Notes under the pieces: generated by a model
Told to the model about the DNA's origin: nothing
Database searches by the model: none
The model's input: only the letters and a program-made list of their open reading frames with translations
Shown: piece by piece, positions 8,088 through 16,136 of the stretch
Layout: each line of letters opens with the position of its first letter
Numbering within the stretch: the first letter of the stretch is position 1
DNA from: Actinokineospora xionganensis
GTDB lineage: Bacteria > Actinomycetota > Actinomycetes > Mycobacteriales > Pseudonocardiaceae
Assembly: GCF_014323725.1 (NCBI RefSeq)
Contig: NZ_JABVED010000001.1
Location: forward strand, 168,505-232,504
Reading direction: 5' to 3'
DNA length: 64,000 nucleotides
Position numbers and translations under genes: made by a program

Positions 8088-9350
8088 ATGATCAAGCGGT
8101 CCGCGCGCGACATCCGCAGGCGCAACCGGTTCGACGCGCTGCGCTGCGTCTATGCCGCGCCAGGCCCGGTGAGCAGGCAGGACATCGCGACCGCGACCGG
8201 GCTGTCGTTCGCGACCGTGGCGAACCTGACCGCGGAACTGCTCGACGCGGGGGTGCTGCTGGAGGCGGGCCAGGAGAACACCGGCGCTGGCAGGCCCCGT
8301 TCCACGCTCGCGGTCAACCCCCGCCGTGGCGCGCTGGTGGGCGTCGACATCTCCGAGACGTTCATCCACGTCGAGCTCTTCGACCTGTCGATGACCACGC
8401 GGCACGAACTGCGCCACCCGCTGCCCGAGCGGGACAGCAAGCCGGACGACGTGATCGAGCACCTGGTGGGTCTGGTCTCACGGCTCCTGAAGGCCGCGGA
8501 CGTGCCCAGCGACCAGGTGCTCGGGATCGGGGTCAGCGTGCCCGGGCAGGTCGAGCCCGAGGGCGGGGTGTCGGTGTTCTCGCCCTACTGGGCGTGGCAC
8601 GACGTTCCGCTGCGCGCGATGCTGGCCGAGCGGCTGAACCTGCCGGTGTTCCTCGACAACCCGCTCAAGGCGGCCACGGTCGCCGAGATGTGGTTCGGCG
8701 CCGGTCGCGGGGTGGACGACCTCGTCGTGATCACCTTGCGTACCGGCGTCGGCGCGGGCATCGCGGTAGACGGCTCCCTGCTACGAGGCGTGACGAACAG
8801 CGCGGGTGAGTGGGGCCACACGTGCCTCGTGCTCGACGGCAGGCCCTGCCGGTGTGGCAGCGCCGGGTGCGTCGAGACGTACGTCGGCGCCCCGGGAATC
8901 ATGCGCACGCTGGCCGAGGCCGACCCCGGCAGCACCCTGCTCGATCCCGACGATCAGGCGGCGACCATCGAGGCCGTCGCCCGCGCCGCCGACGACGAGG
9001 ACGAGGTCGCGCTGGCGGTGATCGCGAAGACCGGCCGCTACCTGGGCGCCGCCGTGGCCAACCTGATCAACATGGTCAACCCGCAGGTCCTGGTCCTGAG
9101 CGACTGGGTGGCCGCGAAGCTCGGCGAGCGACTCCTGCGTGTGACCCGCGAAATCGCCGCCGACCACGCCCTGGCCGAGCCCTTCCGCGCGGTCGACCTG
9201 CGGCTTTGCTCCCTGCCACACAACCCGGTGAGTCTGGGAGCGGCCACTTTCGCGCTCGAAGGATTCCTCAACGACCACGAGATCTTCGGCTCGGTAGCCT
9301 CCCGTCGCCCAGTGACGATGAGCGCGGCCAAGACGACTGGGCTTGCCTGA
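8088..9350 (+). CDS. ROK-family transcriptional repressor
   Basis: This 420-aa regulator has an N-terminal winged helix-turn-helix (VSRQDIATATGLSFATVANL, about residues 28-47) and a sugar-kinase-like ROK domain. The ROK part shows GVDISET, GIGVSVPG, LRTGVGAGI and the zinc motif CRCGSAGC. It should sense a sugar or sugar acid and control the divergent operon through the inverted repeat at 7996-8034. ATG 8088 with GAGAGG seven bases upstream is preferred over a TTG at 8070. The DGSLL, EWGH and CxCGxxGC elements suggest the ligand-binding fold is intact. Confidence 0.92.
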   Translation: MIKRSARDIRRRNRFDALRCVYAAPGPVSRQDIATATGLSFATVANLTAELLDAGVLLEAGQENTGAGRPRSTLAVNPRRGALVGVDISETFIHVELFDLSMTTRHELRHPLPERDSKPDDVIEHLVGLVSRLLKAADVPSDQVLGIGVSVPGQVEPEGGVSVFSPYWAWHDVPLRAMLAERLNLPVFLDNPLKAATVAEMWFGAGRGVDDLVVITLRTGVGAGIAVDGSLLRGVTNSAGEWGHTCLVLDGRPCRCGSAGCVETYVGAPGIMRTLAEADPGSTLLDPDDQAATIEAVARAADDEDEVALAVIAKTGRYLGAAVANLINMVNPQVLVLSDWVAAKLGERLLRVTREIAADHALAEPFRAVDLRLCSLPHNPVSLGAATFALEGFLNDHEIFGSVASRRPVTMSAAKTTGLA

Positions 9351-9467
9351 TCGGCTCTGTCTTTGGCCTTCGGTGGGGGTGGGTGCGGCCGGGGCGCTGG
9401 TCTTGTCCGGTCGGCTCGACTCGGTCTCGGGTGGGGACGGCTGGGCGGGCTGGTTCGAGACCCGGCG

Positions 9468-9632
9468 TCAGCCTCGTTGCGGGTCGACCGTCGCGCGTCG
9501 GCTGTCGAGGATGGTGACCTCCTCCCCATCTGGCCCGGTCTCGGTGTGGCCGCCGTCGTCGGTGGTGATGTTGGGGAAGCCGCCGCCCTGGCCGTCGCCG
9601 AGGATGATGATGTGTCCGTTGTTGTCACTCAC
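9468..9632 (-). CDS. 54-aa acidic Gly/Asp-rich protein
   Basis: This short frame begins at GTG 9632 with a near-perfect AAGGAG five bases upstream and ends at TGA 9468. The product opens MSDNNGHIIILGDGQGGG, continues with TTDD, HTETGPDGEEVTIL and ends VDPQRG. It is acidic and rich in Gly, Asp and Thr, has no Cys, no membrane segment and no signal. The ribosome site and codon use support a real gene. I do not recognise the family. It is divergent from the PPOX gene and converges on the ROK gene. Confidence 0.6.
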   Translation of the reverse strand: MSDNNGHIIILGDGQGGGFPNITTDDGGHTETGPDGEEVTILDSRRATVDPQRG

Positions 9633-9767
9633 TGCTTCTCCTTGGTCGACTCCGATACTTCGAAGCTATCGACGTCGCCTTCCCCGAAGGTGAACGCTGT
9701 CGTCACCGAAACGGGTGAAACCTCGTGCCACGGAAATACGGCGGCCGCCCGCGCGGTTGGCGTGATC

Positions 9768-10190
9768 ATGGTTGAGGACGCGTTGTACGAGCTGCTCCAG
9801 TCGCGCCCGTTCGGGGTGCTGGTCACCCTCAAGCGCGACGGCAGGCCGCAGCTTTCGAATGTGCTGCACTACTTCGACCGCGGCGAGGGCGTCATCCGCG
9901 TCTCCGTCACCGACGGCCGGGCGAAGACCGCCAACCTGCGCCGCGACCCTCGGGCCACTTACCACGTCAGCAGCGAGGACGGCTGGAGCTACGCGGTGGC
10001 CGAGGCGACGGCTGATCTCTCCGACGTCACCAGCCACCCGCACGACGACACCGCCGATGAACTGGTGCAGCTCTACCGAAACCTGCGCGGCGAACATCCC
10101 GACTGGGATGAGTACCGCGCCGCGATGGTCGCTGAGGGCAGGCTTGTCCTGCGCCTGCAGGTGGATCGCGTCTACGGCATGGCAGGCTGA
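9768..10190 (+). CDS. PPOX-class flavin/F420-binding split-barrel protein
   Basis: This 140-aa protein has the pyridoxamine-5'-phosphate-oxidase-like split beta-barrel. It opens FGVLVTLKRDGRPQLSNVLHYFD and continues IRVSVTDGRAKTANLRRDPRATYHV, which is the pattern of the actinobacterial F420-dependent PPOX subfamily. The TDGRAKTANL segment contacts the flavin or deazaflavin phosphate. No strong ribosome site precedes ATG 9768, and a GTG at 9762 is possible. Whether it binds FMN or F420 is inferred from the family only. Confidence 0.85.
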   Translation: MVEDALYELLQSRPFGVLVTLKRDGRPQLSNVLHYFDRGEGVIRVSVTDGRAKTANLRRDPRATYHVSSEDGWSYAVAEATADLSDVTSHPHDDTADELVQLYRNLRGEHPDWDEYRAAMVAEGRLVLRLQVDRVYGMAG

Positions 10191-10207
10191 CGGCGGAGAT
10201 CCTGCTC

Positions 10208-10801
10208 CTACCGGGCGAGGCCGAGTAGTGCGGAGTGGACCTCGCGCAGTCTGCCGATCTCGTGGCGCATGCCCGCGGGGGAGTCGTCGTGGACGAACGC
10301 CTCGCCCAGCCGGACCATCGCGTACGCCAGCGTCGTGATCTCGATCGGCGGGCGGAAATCGTCCTCGGCGGCCACGCGTTCGAGGTAAGCCGCCGCGATG
10401 CGCACGACGCCTGGGTGCACGAGGCCGGAACTCGACGTCATGACCTGCAACCCGGTCGGTTCCGCCGCAAGGAAAGCGCGCAGCGGCGGGCTGTCGATCA
10501 GCCAGCGGTTGACCGTGTCCAGGCTGTCGAGGACCCGCGCGGCGCCGCGGCTGGACGTGTTCGCGTCGGCCCGGTCGAACAATGCCGCCATCTCGCCCAG
10601 GATCACCTCGGCGAGCAGACCCTCGCGTGAGCCGAACCACCGGTACATCGTCGCCCGCGAGGCCCCGAACTCCGCGGCGATCGCGCGCACCTCGATTCGG
10701 CGTCCCTCGATGAACGCCCGGCGGGCCGCCGCGAGCACCTCGTCCCGGGTCGCGGCGGCCGGCCTGCCCACCGGCCTGCGGGGTTCCCTGGTGATACTCA
10801 C
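10208..10801 (-). CDS. TetR-family transcriptional regulator
   Basis: This 197-aa protein has an N-terminal TetR helix-turn-helix (EVRAIAAEFGASRATMYRWFGSREGLLAEV) and an all-helical ligand domain. GTG 10801 is chosen. A TATATT -10 box (10810-10815 read on the minus strand) lies only eight bases upstream, implying a leaderless or nearly leaderless message. The longer open frame upstream has no ribosome site. It is divergent from the MDR reductase and acyl-CoA dehydrogenase genes, its likely targets. Confidence 0.88.
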   Translation of the reverse strand: MSITREPRRPVGRPAAATRDEVLAAARRAFIEGRRIEVRAIAAEFGASRATMYRWFGSREGLLAEVILGEMAALFDRADANTSSRGAARVLDSLDTVNRWLIDSPPLRAFLAAEPTGLQVMTSSSGLVHPGVVRIAAAYLERVAAEDDFRPPIEITTLAYAMVRLGEAFVHDDSPAGMRHEIGRLREVHSALLGLAR

Positions 10802-10809
10802 AGCGAAGG

Positions 10810-10834
10810 AATATAGTGCATCTTGAGGAAGATG
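10810..10834. promoter_or_regulatory. TetR gene -10 box and candidate operator
   Basis: On the minus strand a TATATT box (10815-10810) ends eight bases before the TetR start codon. Immediately upstream lies the inverted repeat catctt-gagg-aagatg (10819-10834), placed where it would block polymerase. It is a reasonable autoregulatory operator that may also serve the divergent gene at 10908. No convincing -35 box is seen. Confidence 0.4.
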
Positions 10835-10907
10835 TCTGTAATTCGTCCGGGGCGGTCGGCGGCACCATGGTCGACAGGGGCCTGAACAGCGATAACGGGA
10901 GATTTCA

Positions 10908-11918
10908 GTGCCAACGACCAACCGTCAGATCCGTCTCGCCGCGCGCCCGGTCGGGCTGCCCGATGAGAGTTCGTGGCAGCTCACCGAGGAGCCCGTGGGC
11001 ACGCCCGGCGCGGGCGAGGTGCTCGTGCGGACCCTGTGCCTGTCGCTGGACCCGGCGATGCGCGGATGGATGAACGACGTCCGCTCCTACATCCCGCCGG
11101 TCGGCATCGGCGAGGTCATGCGCGCGGCGGGTGTCGGCCGCGTCGTCGCCTCCGGTGACGAGCGGTTCGCCGAAGGCGCCTACATCTCCGGCGCTGTGGG
11201 CGTGCAGGAGTACGCCGTCCTGCGCGGCGACGACCTGCTGCCGGTCGACCTCGACGTCGCCCCGCCCGCCCGCTGGCTCGGCGCCCTGGGCATGTCCGGC
11301 ATGACCGCCTACTTCGGACTCCTCGACGTCGGCGCGCCCAAGGAGGGCGACGTGGTTGTCGTGTCCGGCGCCGCGGGTGCCACCGGGTCGCTGGTCGGCC
11401 AGATCGCGAAACTCAAGGGCTGCAAGGTGATCGGCATCGCGGGCGGCGCGGACAAGTGCCGCTGGCTGGTCGACGAACTCGGCTTCGACGCGGCGATCGA
11501 CTACAAGTCCGACGACCTGAAGGCGGCCCTGAAGGAGCACGCGCCCAAGGGCGTGGATGTGTACTTCGACAACGTGGGCGGCGAGATGCTCGACACCGTG
11601 CTGGCCCGCCTCGCCCGCGGTGCCCGGGTGGTCATCTGCGGCGCGATCTCGCAGTACAACGCGACCGAGTCGGTGCACGGCCCGAAGAACTACATGCAAT
11701 TGCTCGTCGCGCGCGCCCGGATGGAGGGGTTCGTGGTCTTCGACTACGCGAACCGCTTCCGCGAAGCCGCCAAGGAACTCGCGGGCTGGATCGCCGAGGG
11801 CAAGCTCGTCGCCCGCGAGGACATCGTCGATGGCGGTGTCGACGCCTTCCCCGCGACCCTGAACAAGCTGTTCGGCGGGGAGAACACGGGCAAACTCATC
11901 CTGCGCCTGGCCGACTGA
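10908..11918 (+). CDS. MDR-family NADP-dependent oxidoreductase (CurA/prostaglandin reductase type)
   Basis: This 336-aa zinc-free medium-chain reductase resembles CurA and the leukotriene B4 dehydrogenase group, which reduce the double bond of enones and curcumin-like substrates. The substrate-side LSLDPAMRGWMND and GVGRVVAS stretches are typical, and the NADPH loop is SGAAGATGSLVGQIAK (about residues 153-168). The GTG start has GGGAG nine bases upstream. It is 28 bp from the acyl-CoA dehydrogenase gene, probably one operon under the divergent TetR regulator. Confidence 0.92.
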   Translation: MPTTNRQIRLAARPVGLPDESSWQLTEEPVGTPGAGEVLVRTLCLSLDPAMRGWMNDVRSYIPPVGIGEVMRAAGVGRVVASGDERFAEGAYISGAVGVQEYAVLRGDDLLPVDLDVAPPARWLGALGMSGMTAYFGLLDVGAPKEGDVVVVSGAAGATGSLVGQIAKLKGCKVIGIAGGADKCRWLVDELGFDAAIDYKSDDLKAALKEHAPKGVDVYFDNVGGEMLDTVLARLARGARVVICGAISQYNATESVHGPKNYMQLLVARARMEGFVVFDYANRFREAAKELAGWIAEGKLVAREDIVDGGVDAFPATLNKLFGGENTGKLILRLAD

Positions 11919-11946
11919 CCATCCTCCCGAGACTTAAGGAAAACCC

Positions 11947-13104
11947 ATGCGCCGCACCGTTTTCACCGAAGACCACGAGGCATTCCGGCAGACTGTCCGC
12001 GCCTTCATCGAAGCCGAGGTGGTTCCCGGCTACGACGAGTGGCTCGCCGCGGGCATCGTCCCGCGCGACCTGTACCTGAAGCTCGGCGCGCTGGGCGTCT
12101 TCGGCATCGAGGTGCCCGAGGAGTTCGGTGGGGCGGGGGAGGAGTCCTTCAAGTACGAGGCCGTCATCGCCGAGGAACTCACCCGCGCCGGGGTGAGCTT
12201 CGGCGGCAGCAGCGTCCACGTCGCGCTGTGCCTGCCATACCTGCTCGCCTACGGCACCGAGGAGCAGAAGCGCCGCTGGCTGCCCGACTTCGTCTCCGGC
12301 GAGACGATGTTCGCCATCGCCATGACCGAGCCCGGCACCGGCTCGGACCTCGCGGGGATGCGCACCACCGCCAAGCTCTCCGCGGACGGCACGCACTACA
12401 TCCTCAACGGCGCCAAGACGTTCATCACCGGCGGCGTGCACGCCGACCGCGTCATCGTGTGCGCCCGCACCGCTTCGCCCGCGGAGAACGACCGCCGCTT
12501 CGGCATCTCGCTGCTGGTGGTCGACACCAAGTCCGAGGGCTACGCGGTGGGCCGCAAGCTCGACAAGCTGGGCCTGCGGGTCTCCGACACCGCGGAACTC
12601 TCCTTCACCGACGTGCGTGTCCCGGTGGAAGACCTGCTGGGCGAGGAGAATCAGGGCTTCTCCTACCTGGGCCAGAACCTGCCCCGCGAGCGGCTCAGCA
12701 TCGCCTTCGCCGCGTACGCCCAGGCCAAGGCCGCCGTGCGGTTCGCCCAGGACTACGTCAGCCAGCGGGAGGTTTTCGGCAAGCCGGTCGCGGCCTTCCA
12801 GAACACCAAGTTCGAATTGGCGGCGTGCAAGTCCGAGGTCGACGCCCTCGAAGCGGTCGTCGACCGAGCCTTGGAAGCCCACGACGACGGCGACCTCACC
12901 GCCGCCGATGCCGCGTCGGTCAAGCTCTTCGCCACCGAGGCGGCGAGCCGGGTGATCGACCGGTGCCTGCAGCTGCACGGCGGCTACGGCTACATCAACG
13001 AGTACCCGATCACCAGGCTGTACGCGGACAACCGGGTCAACCGCATCTTCGGCGGCACCAGCGAGGTCATGAAGACGATCATCGCCAAGGACATGGGCCT
13101 GTGA
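11947..13104 (+). CDS. Acyl-CoA dehydrogenase
   Basis: This 385-aa FAD enzyme introduces the alpha-beta double bond in acyl-CoA. The FAD/substrate signature FAIAMTEPGTGSDLAGM and the hinge FITGGVHADRVIVCART are present, as is the C-terminal LQLHGGYGYINEYPI. The C-terminal loop reads IFGGTSEVM. The position of the classic catalytic Glu in the YEGT form is therefore Gly, as in long-chain or isovaleryl-type members that use a Glu from another helix. ATG 11947 has AAGGA seven to eight bases upstream. It is cotranscribed with the MDR reductase. Confidence 0.93.
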   Translation: MRRTVFTEDHEAFRQTVRAFIEAEVVPGYDEWLAAGIVPRDLYLKLGALGVFGIEVPEEFGGAGEESFKYEAVIAEELTRAGVSFGGSSVHVALCLPYLLAYGTEEQKRRWLPDFVSGETMFAIAMTEPGTGSDLAGMRTTAKLSADGTHYILNGAKTFITGGVHADRVIVCARTASPAENDRRFGISLLVVDTKSEGYAVGRKLDKLGLRVSDTAELSFTDVRVPVEDLLGEENQGFSYLGQNLPRERLSIAFAAYAQAKAAVRFAQDYVSQREVFGKPVAAFQNTKFELAACKSEVDALEAVVDRALEAHDDGDLTAADAASVKLFATEAASRVIDRCLQLHGGYGYINEYPITRLYADNRVNRIFGGTSEVMKTIIAKDMGL

Positions 13105-13109
13105 CGGCC

Positions 13110-13139
13110 GGAGGCGGTGGGTTTGGCCCCACCGCCTCC
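13110..13139. terminator. Bidirectional terminator hairpin
   Basis: A perfect 12-bp stem, ggaggcggtggg (13110-13121) with cccaccgcctcc (13128-13139) and a 6-nt loop, lies between the converging acyl-CoA dehydrogenase and VOC genes. There is no long T tract, which is usual in actinomycetes. Confidence 0.75.
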
Positions 13140-13152
13140 ATTGCGTGCTGCC

Positions 13153-13563
13153 TCAGGCGAAAGTGGCCGCGGTGATGCCGTCGGGAAGCGTCGGCGGCCA
13201 CTGCACCAACTCGACCCGGTAGCCGTCCGGGTCGGTGAGCCACGACGTCTTCGGGCCGTCAGGGCCGCCCGGGTGCTCGAGCGGTCCTGGCTCCAGGCCC
13301 GCTTCGGTCAGCCGCTGCAGGGTGTCGGCCAGGTTGTCCACCTGGATGGCGAGGTGGTCGAAACCGCTGCCCACGTCGACGGGCCCGTCGCCTGGACGGT
13401 GGACCAGTTCGAACGTGGCCGCCGGTTCTTCGGGGAACTTGAGGAGCACCAGGCAGCTGTCGTCGCCCGGGACCCTTCCCAGCTCGACGTAGCCCAGGGC
13501 GGTGTAGAACTCGAGTGAGCGGTCAAGGTCGGTGACGCGGAACGCGACGAGGATCGTCTTCAT
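13153..13563 (-). CDS. VOC/glyoxalase I-like protein
   Basis: This 136-aa protein has two beta-alpha-beta-beta-beta modules of the vicinal oxygen chelate fold. The first runs VAFRVTDLDRSLEFYTALGY and the second FDHLAIQVDNLADTLQRLTEAG. ATFELVHR and the closing DPDGYRVELVQW supply a Glu-type ligand pair like lactoylglutathione lyase. The ATG overlaps the stop of the upstream RibD/DHFR-like gene as ATGA (13560-13563), so the two are coupled. Lactoylglutathione itself is unlikely, because actinomycetes use mycothiol. Confidence 0.88.
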   Translation of the reverse strand: MKTILVAFRVTDLDRSLEFYTALGYVELGRVPGDDSCLVLLKFPEEPAATFELVHRPGDGPVDVGSGFDHLAIQVDNLADTLQRLTEAGLEPGPLEHPGGPDGPKTSWLTDPDGYRVELVQWPPTLPDGITAATFA

Positions 13564-14144
13564 CCGGCCTCGCCCGGGCGGCGCACGCGGTAGCGCAGGT
13601 GCGTGACGTCGCGATCCTCGAGCCTGCGGACGAGGTCGAGTTCGATGTGGTCGCCGCCGAGGTTGTCGAACAGCCTGCGGCCCTCCCCGAGGAGGACCTG
13701 GACCAAGTGGATCTCCATCTCGTCCATCAGCCCGGCGCGGAGCAGCGCCTGCGCCGCGCCCGCACCGTGGACCATCACCGGACGGTCCCCGGAGGCCGTG
13801 CGCGCCTGGCGGGCGCACTCCTCGACGTCGGTGACGAAATGGGTGTTGTCCGACACCACGTCATCCTCGTCGAACTGGTGGGTGAGGACGTAGATCGGCA
13901 CCCCGTCGTGGTGGTCGCCCTGCCAGCGCCCGGCGAGTTCGAAAGTGCGGCGCCCGGAGATGATCGCGCCGGTGGCCATCGCTTCGCGGTAGACCTGCCC
14001 GCTCGGGCCGTCGGAGTTCCGGTCGTCGAGCCAGTTGAACAGCCGCCCGCCGTCGCGCCCGAGCTCCTGGCCCGGGCTGTCGTCCGGGCCGGTGATGAAG
14101 CCGTCGAGCGACATCGACATGTACAGCCGTATCGGATTGTTCAT
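13560..14144 (-). CDS. RibD C-terminal/dihydrofolate reductase-like protein
   Basis: This 194-aa protein has the DHFR-like fold of the RibD C-terminal family. It opens RLYMSMSLDGFITGPDDSPG, then GAIISGRRTFELAGRW (NADPH-binding arginine region), PIYVLTH, VMVHGAGAAQALLRAGL (glycine-rich cofactor turn) and MEIHLVQVLLGEGRRLFDN. Such stand-alone reductases are widespread in actinobacteria with mostly unknown substrates. It is first in a two-gene coupled unit with the VOC protein. Confidence 0.9.
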   Translation of the reverse strand: MNNPIRLYMSMSLDGFITGPDDSPGQELGRDGGRLFNWLDDRNSDGPSGQVYREAMATGAIISGRRTFELAGRWQGDHHDGVPIYVLTHQFDEDDVVSDNTHFVTDVEECARQARTASGDRPVMVHGAGAAQALLRAGLMDEMEIHLVQVLLGEGRRLFDNLGGDHIELDLVRRLEDRDVTHLRYRVRRPGEAG

Positions 14145-14190
14145 CGTGCCCCCAGCACTTGAGTGACATTTCGGGGGACAGTTTGCCCGA

Positions 14191-14901
14191 TCAAGCCGCG
14201 GGATACCCGATCTCCTGGATGTCCTCGGCGAGATCATCCAGCGTGAGGTCGCTGTTCAACGCCCTGACCACCTCGGCGGTCAGCGGCAGCATCGCGAAGA
14301 TGTGGCGGACGGCCGCCAGGTCGACCGGCCTGTCGTAATAGTCCGCGGCCCACTCCCGATACGACTCGGCCGAGCGGTCGGCGAGCAGACGGAACAGGGA
14401 GGCCGCGCCATCCGGATCCGCCACGTACTCGTCGGGTTCGACGCCCTCATCGGACTCGGGGAACTCGATCGTCCCCGCTCGCCACCGGTCGTCGCCGCTC
14501 TCCCGCCACAGGCAGGCGGTGACGACCGGAATGCCCTCCTCGTCGGAGAACGCCGGTTCCTCGACCTGCGGCCGGAACGCCTCCGGGACGTCGTCGAGCA
14601 CGCCCGGCCACACCGTGTCCGCATCGTCTGCTTCATAGGGGCTCATGGGTGACTCGTGCGCGAACCCGCGGATGTACGCGCCCGCGGGGCAAAAGACGAC
14701 CGCGTACTCGTCGCCCGAGCCGTCGCGCATGAGCGCGGTCTCCTCGGTCTCGGACCACGTGGAATCGAAGGAGTGGTAGCGCTCGGTCCCTTCCGGATCG
14801 AGTATCGCCTCGACCATGGCCATGGCGCGGCAGTGGTCGAGGAGGACGGGGATCTCGGGCAGCTGCTTGGCGGTGTCATGAACGGTCACCCGCTCATCCA
14901 A
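14191..14901 (-). CDS. Conserved hypothetical acidic protein
   Basis: This 236-aa acidic protein has no signal peptide and no membrane segment. It shows the stretches YHSFDSTWSETEETALMRDGSGDEYAVVF and FAHESPMSPY, and a C-terminal helical region. I recognise the type as a conserved actinobacterial hypothetical but cannot assign a domain. The start is uncertain: TTG 14901 gives the full frame, and GTG 14889 is an alternative. Confidence 0.7.
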   Translation of the reverse strand: MDERVTVHDTAKQLPEIPVLLDHCRAMAMVEAILDPEGTERYHSFDSTWSETEETALMRDGSGDEYAVVFCPAGAYIRGFAHESPMSPYEADDADTVWPGVLDDVPEAFRPQVEEPAFSDEEGIPVVTACLWRESGDDRWRAGTIEFPESDEGVEPDEYVADPDGAASLFRLLADRSAESYREWAADYYDRPVDLAAVRHIFAMLPLTAEVVRALNSDLTLDDLAEDIQEIGYPAA

Positions 14902-14937
14902 GCAACCGCCCGTCCGGCCGGGGCATGGACCCTTTGC

Positions 14938-15558
14938 TCAGGCCATTTCCGGCACCCGCAGGTGGGCCAGGGCCAGCTCGAACTCGACGACGTCGAGGAT
15001 GTCGACGCCGGCCTCCTCGCCGCTCCCCGTGCGCAGGGTGTCCGCGTGGGTGCGGGCGCGTTCCATGGCCTCGGGGCTGTCGTAGGTGACCGAGGAGACC
15101 GCGACGCCGGACTCCCGGTCCATGAGGAGGCTGGCGCTGCAGAAACCGTCGAACTCCTCCATTGCGGGCAGGGCCGTCATCTTGTAGGTCTGGACGGCCT
15201 GGTCGGCTTTGTCGGCGTCGAACCGCATCCAGGTGGCGCGGACACACGCGCCCGGACGTGAGGTGTGGTCGCGGTGCAGGACGGCGATCTCCCACTCGTC
15301 GACCTGGGGACGGGCCCCGAGCATCTCAGCTGTCTGTTCTCGCAGCCGGCGGAGCTTCGGCTCACTGGCCCGCATCGTCTCCTCGGTCTCCCACGCCGTG
15401 GTCGCGATGCAGCGACCGGATTGCCGGTCGGCCAGCAGGGAGATGCCGACGAACCCCTCCATGTCGCGCAGTGTGGGCATGACCTGGTCACGGATGTTGG
15501 CGATGCCCGCGTCGATGTTCTCCGGGCGGCCCTGGACTGTGGTTGATCGTGCGAACAC
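14938..15558 (-). CDS. Duplicated ABM-like (dimeric alpha-beta barrel) protein
   Basis: This 206-aa protein consists of two homologous halves with the ferredoxin-like ABM fold (heme-degrading and quinol monooxygenase superfamily). The first half has [19 protein letters not shown] and the second has [19 protein letters not shown] at matching positions, each followed by a strand and the TEETMRAS or SPEAMERA helix. The two halves could form a pseudo-dimer within one chain. The GTG has GGAAGGA eight bases upstream. A near-consensus promoter lies about 100 bp upstream. The substrate is unknown. Confidence 0.85.
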   Translation of the reverse strand: MFARSTTVQGRPENIDAGIANIRDQVMPTLRDMEGFVGISLLADRQSGRCIATTAWETEETMRASEPKLRRLREQTAEMLGARPQVDEWEIAVLHRDHTSRPGACVRATWMRFDADKADQAVQTYKMTALPAMEEFDGFCSASLLMDRESGVAVSSVTYDSPEAMERARTHADTLRTGSGEEAGVDILDVVEFELALAHLRVPEMA

Positions 15559-15660
15559 GGTCGTTCCTTCCGGCCGGGGCAGCGCCCCGATGGCGCCACC
15601 GGTCGGCTCTCACTGTCGTCCGCCACGCCTGATCCGGCAATCTGAGATGGTTTTCACCTA

Positions 15661-15688
15661 ATTATATTTATTAAGTATCGACTATCAA
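15661..15688 (-). promoter_or_regulatory. Near-consensus sigma-70 promoter for the ABM-like gene
   Basis: Read on the minus strand, TTGATA (15688-15683) and TATAAT (15666-15661) are separated by 16 bp inside a conspicuous AT-rich patch. Transcription would begin near 15654 and give a leader of about 95 nt before GTG 15558. Such a close match to the housekeeping consensus is uncommon in high-GC actinomycetes. Confidence 0.7.
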
Positions 15689-16136
15689 GATATCCGTTAA
15701 AGCTGGTAGGGGGGTGGGGGTCGGGCGGGATGGAAACGGGAAAAGCGCCAGGATGGGGAGGGGAGGCGGTGCATCGGGTGGCGGTCTGGTTGCCCGGGCC
15801 GGTCGCGGCCTCGCCCAAGTCCCAGCCTGTCGGCTCGGCCGGGCTCACGCCGACATCGACGACGTCGCGCACCGCCTGACTTCGGCCACGGACCGGCCAT
15901 GGGACACCTGGCGGGTCAGCCCGCCACGGCAGGGTCGGTCGACCCGCGTGATCGCCACGGGTGTTGGTTCCTGCCCGTCCGGGCCCGCCCCCATCCCAAC
16001 CAGGTTCGCCCAACTCCACTCCCGCCTGGCCGGCCCAGCCCTGCCTCCGTCTGCCGCGCCCAAGGGCGGCGGGCTTTGGGTTGAGGCGGGCACGGCTTGG
16101 TACGGCTGGTGGGTTGGCGAAAGCGGGCGCGGCCGG
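15689..16136. other. Intergenic stretch without a convincing gene
   Basis: About 450 bp between the ABM promoter and treZ. It is G-rich near 15705-15780 and has open frames on both strands, but their codon use is irregular and none has a ribosome site. I see no tRNA, clear hairpin terminator or repeat in it. Confidence 0.5.

Noticed and set aside
9451-9470. ggttcgaga motif resembling a tRNA T-arm
   Set aside because: No matching acceptor, D or anticodon arms can be folded around it.
15654-16019. 121-codon minus-strand ORF in the gap before treZ
   Set aside because: Pro/Gly-rich low-complexity translation, no ribosome site, and it runs through the AT-rich promoter patch.
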